DNA of 9,045 bases from an uncultured Parvimonas sp. (GTDB lineage Bacteria; Bacillota; Clostridia; Tissierellales; Peptoniphilaceae), in the NCBI GenBank assembly GCA_902470455.1, contig CABRGI010000023.1:1-9045 (forward strand), given 5' to 3'. The notes under the pieces were generated by a model. It had not been told where the DNA came from. It did no database searches and saw nothing but the letters and a program-made list of their open reading frames with translations. Position numbers and translations under genes: made by a program. Shown piece after piece: positions 1 to 6,499 of the stretch. The first letter of the stretch is position 1. Each line of letters opens with the position of its first letter.

Positions 1-2
1 AT

Positions 3-110
3 ATAAGAGATTGGAATCCGACTCATGAGAGAATGTCTAAAGGGATAACTCTTACAAAGGAAGAAGCAAAAGCTCTTTATGAAATCTTAAAGGAAGAATT
101 TGGAGAATAG
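3..110 (+). CDS. PC4/YdbC-like ssDNA-binding protein, 3' end only
   Basis: Partial gene cut by the left window edge; 35 residues and a TAG stop are visible. The readable end runs IRDWNPTHERMSKGITLTKE and continues with a helix (EEAKALYEILKEEFGE). The pattern I-R-D-W-x-P, then x-M-x-K-G-I-T-L, then an acidic/Leu-rich helix is the C-terminal signature of the small bacterial YdbC family. These are relatives of the eukaryotic coactivator PC4, made of a curved beta-sheet with a C-terminal helix that binds single-stranded DNA (family knowledge). The full protein is usually only about 70-80 residues, so roughly half is present. The next gene starts one base after the stop, so the two are probably co-transcribed. 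The cellular role of this family is poorly defined. The family call rests on recalled motif similarity, not an alignment. Confidence 0.75.
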   Translation: MRDWNPTHERMSKGITLTKEEAKALYEILKEEFGE

Positions 111-111
111 T

Positions 112-897
112 GTGAAAAAACTTTTTGGAAAATTTATTATAGGATTATCAAAATTTTTAGATAAAATTTTAGGAGCAGTAGTAAACGGTTTATCTTATAT
201 TGTAAATTTATTGAGCAGTATTTCAGTATTTTTAGTATTGATAGGAATCGGATTTCTAACTTTAGGTTCGTTTTTGCTACCTTTAGTGCTTATATTTTTG
301 CTTTCCAGTCCGTTTTTTTGGCTAATTATATTCGTGTTTTTCATAGTTCCATTTTTAGGAAAGAAATTTATTTCTTTTTTAAGATATATTAATTATTCGC
401 TATGTGAATATTTGAATGATTATGGAAATTTTTTGTTAGGAAACAACAAGGGTTATTCATCTTTTAAAGAGTATAAAAGAAAATATGAAAGAGCACAAGA
501 AGAAGAACGTCAAAGAGAAAGAGAAGAAAGACAAAGACGAGAACAGGAAGAATGGGAAAGAAGATTTAATGCTTTTAATGAGTATTTTTCAAATCAAGGG
601 GGATACTATGGGGGATACCAAGGATATCAAGGCTATGGCTATCAAAATGCAGGCACAACTTATGACCCTTATAGCGATTTTAAAAATAAATTCGAAAATG
701 CTTGTAGAGTTTTAGAATTTAATACTTATGATATAGATTTTTATCAAGTTAAGTTACAATATAGAAAACTTGATAAAAAATATCATCCGGATTTGAATAG
801 AGATAGAGATACCACAGAGAAATTTCAAGAGATTAATTCAGCTTTTGAATTTTTAACAGAAGAAAATATAAAAAGATATAATCAAATGAAAAGGTAG
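112..897 (+). CDS. Membrane-anchored protein with C-terminal J domain (DnaJ-like)
   Basis: 261 residues from the GTG at 112. That start is chosen because GGAG at 102-105 lies six bases upstream and it begins one base after the preceding stop; a TTG at 100 is an alternative adding four residues. Order of parts (GTG numbering): amphipathic N-terminus; strongly hydrophobic region about 27-97, enough for two or three membrane segments; charged Glu/Arg/Gln-rich probable coiled coil about 121-155; short Gly/Tyr/Gln-rich linker about 162-181; J domain about 190-261 with the diagnostic His-Pro-Asp at 225-227 (KKYHPDLNRD) and a closing helix (KFQEINSAFEFL). J domains use HPD to stimulate DnaK ATP hydrolysis, so the inference is a co-chaperone that recruits DnaK to the membrane. 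It has no zinc-finger or C-terminal substrate-binding region, so it is not DnaJ itself. Client and topology are unknown; the HPD should be cytoplasmic for function. Confidence 0.8.
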   Translation: MKKLFGKFIIGLSKFLDKILGAVVNGLSYIVNLLSSISVFLVLIGIGFLTLGSFLLPLVLIFLLSSPFFWLIIFVFFIVPFLGKKFISFLRYINYSLCEYLNDYGNFLLGNNKGYSSFKEYKRKYERAQEEERQREREERQRREQEEWERRFNAFNEYFSNQGGYYGGYQGYQGYGYQNAGTTYDPYSDFKNKFENACRVLEFNTYDIDFYQVKLQYRKLDKKYHPDLNRDRDTTEKFQEINSAFEFLTEENIKRYNQMKR

Positions 898-898
898 C

Positions 899-922
899 AG
901 AAGATAATCGCTATCTTTTTTT
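899..922 (+). terminator. Intrinsic terminator after the J-domain gene
   Basis: AAGATA (901-906) pairs perfectly with TATCTT (912-917) around a five-base loop. G-U and A-U pairs can extend the stem outward to 899-919, and it runs into a T-tract through 922. The stem is short and AT-rich, so it may be leaky; the next promoter begins within about 20 bases. Confidence 0.6.
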
Positions 923-935
923 AATTTAAAAATTG

Positions 936-944
936 TGGTAAAAT
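936..944 (+). promoter_or_regulatory. Extended -10 promoter for pepT-pepD
   Basis: TGG directly followed by TAAAAT (939-944) forms an extended -10 element. The -35 position falls in the terminator T-tract (about 916-921) and is poor, so the TGn would have to compensate. The predicted transcription start is near 951, just ahead of the GGAGG ribosome site at 965-969. Confidence 0.45.
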
Positions 945-974
945 AGATATGAAATAAAATATTTGGAGGTAGTT

Positions 975-2186
975 ATGAATATAGTAGATCGTTTTGTGGA
1001 ATATGCAAAAATGGACACTCAATCAAATCCTAAGTCTGAGACTGTTCCTTCAACAGAGAAACAAAAAAACTTGGGAAATTTACTTGTGAAACAATTAAAG
1101 GAAATGGGAATTGAAAATGCCCATATTGATGAAAAGGGTTATGTTTATGCACATTTAAAATCAAATGTAGAAAAAAATCTTAAAAAAGTCGGTTTTATTG
1201 CACATATGGATACTGCAACAGAACTTACCGGAGCAAATGTAAATCCGCAATTTGTTGATTACAAGGGTGGAGATATAAAATTAAATGATGAATTTACAAT
1301 GTCCGTAAAAGAATTTCCTTGTTTAAATGAAGTTGTAGGAGAAAGACTTATAACAACTGATGGAAATACTTTATTGGGTGCTGATGATAAGTCAGGAATT
1401 GCAATTATTATGGATGCAATTCAAAAAATTACATCAAATAATTTACCACATGGAGATATTTCAATAGGCTTTACTCCTGATGAAGAAATTGGACGTGGAG
1501 CTGACCATTTTGATGTTAAGAAATTTGGTGCAGATTTTGCTTATACAATTGACGGTGGACCTATTGGAGAACTTGAATATGAAAGTTTCAATGCTTGTAG
1601 TGCAGTTGTAGATATTAAAGGAAAAAATGTTCATCCGGGTTCAGCAAAAGATATTATGAGAAATTCACTTATGGTTGCTCATAATCTTTTATCAATGTTA
1701 CCTGCAAATGAAAGACCTGAACATACTGAAGGATATGACGGTTTCTATCATTTATTGGAAATGAACGGAGATACTGAAAATACTCATATGGAATTTATCA
1801 TAAGAGATTTTGATAGAGAAAAATTTGAATATAAAAAAGAATATATGAAAAAAATAGTTGAAGTTTTGAATTTCAGATATGATAATTCAATTACTTTAGA
1901 ACTTAAAGATTCATATTACAATATGAGAGAAAAATTGGAAGATAGAAAAGATATAATCGACCTTGCTTATAATTCAATGGTTGAAATCGGAATTACTCCA
2001 AAAATTCAAGCAATTAGAGGGGGTACTGACGGCTCAAGACTATCTTATATGGGACTTCCTTGTCCGAATATTTTTGCAGGTGGATTTAACTTCCATGGCA
2101 GATTTGAATTTGTTCCTGTTTCATATATGGAAAAAGGATCAGAATTATTAGTTAAAATTGTAGAAAATATCGTAAAAGGAGAATAA
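975..2186 (+). CDS. pepT: Peptidase T (tripeptide aminopeptidase)
   Basis: 403 residues, close to the approximately 408 usual for PepT. The M20B two-zinc peptidase removes the N-terminal residue from tripeptides in the cytoplasm. The ATG at 975 is chosen because GGAGG (965-969) sits five bases upstream; an in-frame TTG at 963 overlaps that site. Catalytic landmarks follow the family order: HMDTA (H77, D79), GADDKSG (bridging D137), TPDEEIGRG (general base E170 and ligand E171), TIDGGPIGE (D193), the lid/dimer segment NVHPGSAKD (H220), RGGTDGSRLS (347-356), and the last zinc ligand in FNFHGRFE (H374). All expected metal ligands are present, so the enzyme should be active. It is the first gene of a two-peptidase operon, with pepD starting one base after its stop. 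Peptide scavenging fits an amino-acid-fermenting anaerobe (inference). Confidence 0.95.
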   Translation: MNIVDRFVEYAKMDTQSNPKSETVPSTEKQKNLGNLLVKQLKEMGIENAHIDEKGYVYAHLKSNVEKNLKKVGFIAHMDTATELTGANVNPQFVDYKGGDIKLNDEFTMSVKEFPCLNEVVGERLITTDGNTLLGADDKSGIAIIMDAIQKITSNNLPHGDISIGFTPDEEIGRGADHFDVKKFGADFAYTIDGGPIGELEYESFNACSAVVDIKGKNVHPGSAKDIMRNSLMVAHNLLSMLPANERPEHTEGYDGFYHLLEMNGDTENTHMEFIIRDFDREKFEYKKEYMKKIVEVLNFRYDNSITLELKDSYYNMREKLEDRKDIIDLAYNSMVEIGITPKIQAIRGGTDGSRLSYMGLPCPNIFAGGFNFHGRFEFVPVSYMEKGSELLVKIVENIVKGE

Positions 2187-2187
2187 T

Positions 2188-3576
2188 ATGAATTTAAAAC
2201 CGGAAAGAGTTTTTCACTATTTTAGAGAACTTTCAGATATTCCTCGTGAATCACATAATGAAAAGGCAGTATCTGATTACATCTATAATTTTGGTAAAAA
2301 ATTAGGACTTGAAACAAAGCAAGATGATATTCTTAATGTCTATATAAGAAAACCTGCTACAAAAGGTTATGAAAACAAACCGGGAATAATCCTACAAGGA
2401 CATATGGATATGGTTTGTGAAAAAGCTACAAGCTCAAAACATAATTTTGCAACAGATAAAATTGAATGGGTAGTTAAAGATGATTTACTTTTTGCAAATA
2501 ATACTACTCTTGGAGCAGATGATGGAATTGCAGTTGCAATGGCAATGGCAATTTTGGAAGATGAAACTCTAGTTCATCCTGAACTTGAAGTGCTTATTAC
2601 AGTTACAGAAGAAACTACAATGGCAGGAGCTTTAGGACTTGAAAAAGGTCTATTAAAAGGAAAATACTTTTTTAATATCGACTCTGAAGAAGAAGGTATT
2701 TTGACTCTTGGTTCCGCTGGTGGTACTTTATTTAAAACAAATTTGGAATTAAAATTTGAAAATAAGGAAGTAGAGCTTGTTAAACTTCATTTTGACGGAT
2801 ATCTAGGCGGACATTCAGGAATGGAAATCGGCAAGAATAGAAGAAATATGATTAAAACAATTGCTGAATTTATAAAAGAGAGTGGACTTTCAATTTCCAG
2901 TGTAAACTGTGGAAATAAAGATAATGCAATTCCTAGAGTTGGAGAAATTGTAATTGAAAATTCATCAAAATTAGATGAATTAATTGCTAAATTTACAGAA
3001 AAATACAATGGGGAAGAACAACTTACAATAGATAAAAAAGAAGTTTTTGTTGGAAAAGTCTTAACAAATGCATTAAGAGATACACTAGTTGAAATTTTAG
3101 AAGAATTACCAACAGGGGTAAATACAAAAGATGAAACAGGAATTATCAGTTCATCAAATCTTGCAATAGTTCAAACAACTGAAAATGAAATTTTAATTCG
3201 TGATTCTATTCGTTCATCTTCATTGAGTATTTTAGCAGATATGAAGTCATCTTTTAGTAAAATTGGAGAAAAATTTGGCTTGAATTATGAATTTTCAGGT
3301 GGTTATCATTCATGGGAAAAGAAAGAAAATTCAACACTACAAAAATATGCAAACAAAGTTTATAAAGATTTAACTGGAAAAGAATTTGAAAATATTATAG
3401 TTCATGCCGGACTTGAATGTGGAGCAATTTATGAAAAGTATCCAAATCTTGAATTAATTTCATTCGGACCTGACATAAGAGGAGCACATACTCCACAAGA
3501 AAATCTTTCAATTTCATCAACTGAGAGAGTTTATAACTTTACACTAAAATTAATTGAAGAAATCGCTAAAAACTAA
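2188..3576 (+). CDS. pepD: Aminoacyl-histidine dipeptidase (peptidase D, M20 family)
   Basis: 462 residues, slightly shorter than the roughly 485 of E. coli PepD. This cytosolic di-zinc dipeptidase hydrolyses Xaa-His (carnosine-like) and other unblocked dipeptides. Visible motifs: N-terminal IPRESHNE, HMDMV (H72, D74), TTLGADDGIAVA (bridging D111), TEETTMAGALGL (E141 base, E142 ligand), NIDSEEEG (D165), lid motif GYLGGHSGMEIGKNRRN (about 204-220), and GPDIRGAHTPQE with the final ligand H434. The domain order is catalytic, inserted lid/dimerisation domain (about 180-385), then catalytic C-terminus. GGAG at 2178-2181 gives a six-base spacing to the ATG, inside the end of pepT, so translation is probably coupled. 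With PepT it would complete degradation of imported small peptides. Substrate range cannot be read from sequence; other bacterial homologues act as general dipeptidases. Confidence 0.93.
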   Translation: MNLKPERVFHYFRELSDIPRESHNEKAVSDYIYNFGKKLGLETKQDDILNVYIRKPATKGYENKPGIILQGHMDMVCEKATSSKHNFATDKIEWVVKDDLLFANNTTLGADDGIAVAMAMAILEDETLVHPELEVLITVTEETTMAGALGLEKGLLKGKYFFNIDSEEEGILTLGSAGGTLFKTNLELKFENKEVELVKLHFDGYLGGHSGMEIGKNRRNMIKTIAEFIKESGLSISSVNCGNKDNAIPRVGEIVIENSSKLDELIAKFTEKYNGEEQLTIDKKEVFVGKVLTNALRDTLVEILEELPTGVNTKDETGIISSSNLAIVQTTENEILIRDSIRSSSLSILADMKSSFSKIGEKFGLNYEFSGGYHSWEKKENSTLQKYANKVYKDLTGKEFENIIVHAGLECGAIYEKYPNLELISFGPDIRGAHTPQENLSISSTERVYNFTLKLIEEIAKN

Positions 3577-3580
3577 TTTA

Positions 3581-3615
3581 AAAAATCGGTTAACTTATGT
3601 TAACTGATTTTTTTT
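3581..3615 (+). terminator. Intrinsic terminator of the pepT-pepD operon
   Basis: AATCGGTTAAC (3584-3594) pairs with GTTAACTGATT (3599-3609) around a TTAT loop, with one G-U wobble, and continues into an eight-base T-tract (3608-3615). A-rich sequence ahead of the stem pairs with part of the T-tract, so it may also act on the opposite strand. Confidence 0.88.
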
Positions 3616-3667
3616 AGAAAAATTCAATACAATTTAGATGTTTTAAAAATCCAAATTTCTATAATTA

Positions 3668-3696
3668 TTGAAAAAATAAAGTTTTTATGTTAAGAT
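3668..3696 (+). promoter_or_regulatory. Promoter of deoD-deoC
   Basis: TTGAAA (3668-3673) and TAAGAT (3691-3696) are separated by 17 bp, and TGT immediately precedes the -10, making it an extended -10. A second TAAGAT lies at 3701-3706 as part of a local near-duplication and could give a minor start. The predicted start is near 3703, leaving a leader of about 27 bases with no room for a riboswitch. I see no obvious DeoR/CytR-type operator palindrome. Confidence 0.75.
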
Positions 3697-3729
3697 TATG
3701 TAAGATAAAAGAGAATTAAGGAGGTTTTT

Positions 3730-4428
3730 ATGACACCACATAATAGAGCGATAAAAGGAGAAATTGCAGAAACTGTCTTAATGCCGGGAGACCCTTTAAG
3801 AGCAAAGTTTATTGCAGAAAATTTTTTAGAAGATGTTACATTATTTAATGATGTAAGAGGAATGTTAGGTTATACAGGAACTTATAAAGGTAAAAAAGTT
3901 TCAGTAATGGGAAGCGGAATGGGTGTTCCATCAATTGGAATTTATTCTTATGAATTAATTCATTTTTATGGAGTTAAGAATTTAATCAGAATCGGTTCTT
4001 GTGGAGCTTATAGTGATAAACTTAAATTATATGATGTAGTTGTAGGAATGGCTGCTTCAACAGATTCAAATTTTGCTCATCAATATAAATTGGATGGAAC
4101 ATATTCAGCAAACTGTTCTTGGGAACTTTTAAGAAAAACTTATGAAGCATCAAAAGAACAAAATATTGATATCAATGTAGGTAATATTTTCTGTTCTGAT
4201 ATTTTCTATAATGCTTCACCTGAAGATTGGAAAAAATGGGCACAAATGGGAGTTCTAGCAGTAGATATGGAAAGTTATGCTCTTTATTGTAATGCTAATT
4301 ATTCAGGGGTTAATGCAATTACAATTTTAACTGTTTCAGACTCATTCCATTTTAAAGAAATTACAACTCCTGAAGAAAGACAAAATAGTTTTACAACTAT
4401 GATGAAATTAGCATTGGAGATAGCATAA
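3730..4428 (+). CDS. deoD: Purine-nucleoside phosphorylase, DeoD type
   Basis: 232 residues (E. coli DeoD is 239). Hexameric cytosolic enzyme that phosphorolyses purine (deoxy)nucleosides to base and (deoxy)ribose-1-phosphate. Landmarks match DeoD rather than the trimeric PunA type: TPH (H4, contacting the neighbouring subunit's site), MPGDPLRAKFIAE (phosphate-binding G20, R24), FNDVRGMLGYTG (R43), IRIGSCGAY (R87, S90), DIFYNAS (F159), VDMESYALY (M180, E181), VSDS (S203, catalytic D204) and PEERQNSF (R217). Position 179 is Asp where E. coli has Glu, a conservative change beside the ribose site. AAGGAGG (3718-3724) lies five bases before the ATG. It is first in an operon whose second gene, deoC, overlaps its stop codon. 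The deoxyribose-1-phosphate formed needs a phosphopentomutase to reach DeoC, and none is in the window. Confidence 0.95.
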   Translation: MTPHNRAIKGEIAETVLMPGDPLRAKFIAENFLEDVTLFNDVRGMLGYTGTYKGKKVSVMGSGMGVPSIGIYSYELIHFYGVKNLIRIGSCGAYSDKLKLYDVVVGMAASTDSNFAHQYKLDGTYSANCSWELLRKTYEASKEQNIDINVGNIFCSDIFYNASPEDWKKWAQMGVLAVDMESYALYCNANYSGVNAITILTVSDSFHFKEITTPEERQNSFTTMMKLALEIA

Positions 4429-5072
4429 TGGAATTAAATAGATATATGGATCATACTGCATTAAAGGCAGATACTACTTATGAAATGATAGACAAACTTT
4501 GTGAAGAAGCAAAAAAATATGACTTTTTCTCTGTTTGTGTAAATGGTTGTCATGTAAAAAGATGTGCTGAAAACTTAAAAGGTTCAAATACTAAAGTTTG
4601 TACTGTTGTAGGATTTCCACTAGGAGCAATGACAACTGAAAGCAAAGTTTTTGAAACTGAAAATGCAATCAAAAACGGTGCAAATGAAATTGATATGGTA
4701 ATCAATATAGGAGCATTAAAATCAAATGATTTAGATTTTGTTTATAATGATATAAAGGCGCTTGTAGATGTTACAAGAGGAAAAGCACTTTTAAAAGTTA
4801 TTATAGAAACTTGTCTTTTAACAGATGAAGAAATTGTAAAAGTTTCTGAACTTTGTGTTAAGGCAGGAGCAGAATTTGTAAAAACTTCAACAGGATTTAG
4901 CACTTCAGGTGCAAATGAACATGTTGTTGCACTTATGAAAAAAACTGTAGGAGAAAATGCTAAAGTTAAAGCTAGTGGAGGAATTAGAGATAAGGCTACT
5001 GCTTTAAAAATGATTGAATTAGGTGCTGACAGATTGGGTGTAAGTGCAAGTGTGAAAATAATTTCAGAATAA
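4428..5072 (+). CDS. deoC: Deoxyribose-phosphate aldolase
   Basis: 214 residues, typical of the short Gram-positive DeoC (about 220) rather than the 259-residue E. coli form. Class I TIM-barrel aldolase that splits 2-deoxyribose-5-phosphate into acetaldehyde and glyceraldehyde-3-phosphate. Motifs: DHTALK (8-13), VCVNGCHV, GFPLGAMTTESK (63-73), EIDMVINIGALK with catalytic D89, KVIIETCLL, GAEFVKTSTGFS with Schiff-base K152, KASGGIRD with proton-relay K181, and phosphate-gripping DRLGVSAS at the C-terminus. Start and stop overlap as TAATG with deoD, and GGAG (4416-4419) is eight bases upstream, so the two are translationally coupled. Together they feed nucleoside sugars into lower glycolysis. 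All catalytic residues are present. Confidence 0.95.
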   Translation: MELNRYMDHTALKADTTYEMIDKLCEEAKKYDFFSVCVNGCHVKRCAENLKGSNTKVCTVVGFPLGAMTTESKVFETENAIKNGANEIDMVINIGALKSNDLDFVYNDIKALVDVTRGKALLKVIIETCLLTDEEIVKVSELCVKAGAEFVKTSTGFSTSGANEHVVALMKKTVGENAKVKASGGIRDKATALKMIELGADRLGVSASVKIISE

Positions 5073-5077
5073 TTTAT

Positions 5078-5103
5078 GGAAGTTGGAAACAACTTCCTTT
5101 TTT
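5078..5103 (+). terminator. Intrinsic terminator of deoD-deoC
   Basis: A perfect 8-bp stem, GGAAGTTG (5078-5085) with CAACTTCC (5090-5097), closes a GAAA tetraloop (GNRA type) and is followed by six Ts. Confidence 0.93.
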
Positions 5104-5127
5104 GTGTTAGGATTTTTCAAAATACAT

Positions 5128-5158
5128 TTGAGTATTATTATCTTTTAGAGGGTATATT
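5128..5158 (+). promoter_or_regulatory. Possible promoter for msrAB
   Basis: TTGAGT (5128-5133) and TATATT (5153-5158) are 19 bp apart, longer than ideal. A strong terminator lies upstream, so msrAB needs its own promoter somewhere in 5104-5170, and this is the best match I can find. A TATAAA at 5162 would start transcription too close to the ribosome site. Confidence 0.35.
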
Positions 5159-5188
5159 TTTTATAAAATCAGAAAGGGGATGATTTTT

Positions 5189-6259
5189 ATGAAAAAAGTT
5201 GTAATACCTTTTATTATAGTTTGTTTTATAGTGATTGGAATTGCAATAAGATTTATGGGAAATGGTAAAAAAGGAGAGAAAGTTATGGAAAAACCAAAAG
5301 TTGATTTAAGTTCAATTAAAAATAAGGGAGAAATTTATTTAGCAGGAGGTTGTTTCTGGGGTGTTGAAGGATATTTTTCAAAAATAGAAGGCATTGCAGA
5401 TACAACTGTTGGATATGCAAATGGAAACGGCTCTGAGACAAGCTATGAGAAAATTAAAAGTACAGATCATGCAGAAACTGTGCATATAGTTTATGATAAA
5501 GATAAAATTTCACTTGAAGAAATTTTGCAACACTATTTTAGAATAATTGAGCCTACAAGTGTTAATAGACAAGGAAATGATAGTGGAAGACAATATAGAA
5601 CAGGTGTGTATTTTGCTGATGAAAATGACAAATCAGTTATAGAAAAATTTATTGATGGACAGAGGGCAAATTTTGATAAACCCATAACCGTAGAAGTTGA
5701 AAAACTTAAAAATTTTGTAGTTGCCGAAGAATATCATCAAGATTATTTAAAGAAACATCCAAACGGATATTGTCATATTGACTTAGGACTTGCTGATAAG
5801 CCTCTTGAAAGGAAAGACGGAAAATATAAAAAACCAAGTGAAGAAGAATTAAAAAATAAATTGAGTGACTTAGAATATAATGTTACTCAAAATGGAGCAA
5901 CTGAAAGACCATTTTCAAGCAAATATGATAAATTTGACAAAAAGGGAATATATGTTGATGTTGTCACAGGAGAACCACTTTTTTCTTCAAGAGATAAATA
6001 TGATGCCGGCTGTGGTTGGCCAAGTTTTACAAAGCCAATAGATGATAATATAAACTTCAAAAAAGATGATAGTCATGGTCTTAAGAGAATTGAAGTAAAA
6101 AGTAAAGGAGGAGACTCTCATTTAGGTCATGTCTTTGATGATGGTCCTAAAGACAAGGGTGGAAAAAGATATTGTATTAATGGAGCTTCTTTAAGATTTA
6201 TTCCTTTGGAAGAGATGGAAAAAGAAGGATATGGAGAATATATAGATAAAGTAAAATAG
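5189..6259 (+). CDS. msrAB: Membrane-anchored MsrA-MsrB methionine sulfoxide reductase fusion
   Basis: 356 residues from the ATG at 5189, which has AAAGGGG (5173-5179) nine bases upstream; the in-frame ATG at 5180 abuts that site and is unlikely. Residues 4-23 are an uncleaved-looking signal anchor after MKK, with no lipobox, so the enzyme probably faces outward. The MsrA domain (about 47-200) reduces Met-S-sulfoxide and carries GCFWGVE with catalytic C55 and E60, HAETV, and a late Cys in NGYCHID (C195) that can resolve it. A linker leads to MsrB (about 221-342), which reduces Met-R-sulfoxide, with GCGWPSF (C275, likely resolving), SHLGHVF and RYCINGASLRF (catalytic C329). The two CxxC zinc pairs of many MsrBs are absent, since only C275 and C329 occur in this half; this resembles the metal-free type in Neisseria PilB. 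The electron donor (thioredoxin-like or CcdA-type) is not in the window. It is a single-gene unit. Confidence 0.95.
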   Translation: MKKVVIPFIIVCFIVIGIAIRFMGNGKKGEKVMEKPKVDLSSIKNKGEIYLAGGCFWGVEGYFSKIEGIADTTVGYANGNGSETSYEKIKSTDHAETVHIVYDKDKISLEEILQHYFRIIEPTSVNRQGNDSGRQYRTGVYFADENDKSVIEKFIDGQRANFDKPITVEVEKLKNFVVAEEYHQDYLKKHPNGYCHIDLGLADKPLERKDGKYKKPSEEELKNKLSDLEYNVTQNGATERPFSSKYDKFDKKGIYVDVVTGEPLFSSRDKYDAGCGWPSFTKPIDDNINFKKDDSHGLKRIEVKSKGGDSHLGHVFDDGPKDKGGKRYCINGASLRFIPLEEMEKEGYGEYIDKVK

Positions 6260-6275
6260 AAAAATAAAAAAAGTT

Positions 6276-6323
6276 AAAGAGGTGTATAATTTTTTATAAA
6301 AATTATATGCCTTTTTCTTTTTT
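6276..6323 (+). terminator. Intrinsic terminator after msrAB
   Basis: A 15-bp stem, 6280-6294 with 6298-6312, has two G-U wobbles near its base and a three-base TAT loop. It is followed by a T-rich run interrupted by one C. A-rich bases ahead of the stem pair with the first Ts, so it could work in both directions. The rest of 6324-6440 is AT-rich with nothing I recognise. Confidence 0.82.
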
Positions 6324-6440
6324 AAAAATAGTTTTCTTTAAAATTTATAAAATACTAATATTTAAAAAAAATGTTACTTTATCTTGCTTATTTAAATTAA
6401 AAACAGCAAAAAAAATAAAAAAGTTTTCCCTTGAAATATA

Positions 6441-6469
6441 TTGACTTAAACCTCAATAAAGAGTATAAT
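6441..6469 (+). promoter_or_regulatory. Near-consensus sigma-A promoter of the AGCS symporter
   Basis: TTGACT (6441-6446), a 17-bp spacer and a perfect TATAAT (6464-6469). This is the best promoter in the window and suggests high expression. The predicted start is near 6476, giving a leader of about 24 bases. It lies inside the upstream open frame beginning at 6431, which rules that earlier ATG out as the real start. Confidence 0.9.
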
Positions 6470-6499
6470 ACAAGTAACAAATTTTATAGGAGGTATTAT

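Noticed and set aside
485..715. Lysine-rich plus-strand open frame inside the J-domain gene
   Set aside because: It is an out-of-frame shadow of the charged coiled-coil and Gly/Tyr coding region, with no RBS and no recognisable family.
2787..3008. Minus-strand open frame within pepD
   Set aside because: It is antisense to the conserved lid-domain coding sequence, without RBS or promoter.
4742..5092. Minus-strand open frame antisense to deoC
   Set aside because: It covers catalytic DeoC motifs on the other strand, begins within the deoC terminator, and has no support as a gene.
6431..6499. N-terminal extension of the symporter from the ATG at 6431
   Set aside because: This ATG lies upstream of the -35 and -10 elements (6441-6469) and has no RBS. 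The extension is polar and absent from the family, whereas 6500 follows AGGAGG.
6470..6499. Glycine riboswitch ahead of the AGCS symporter
   Set aside because: The predicted transcript leader is only about 24 bases, and no aptamer-like structure is present.
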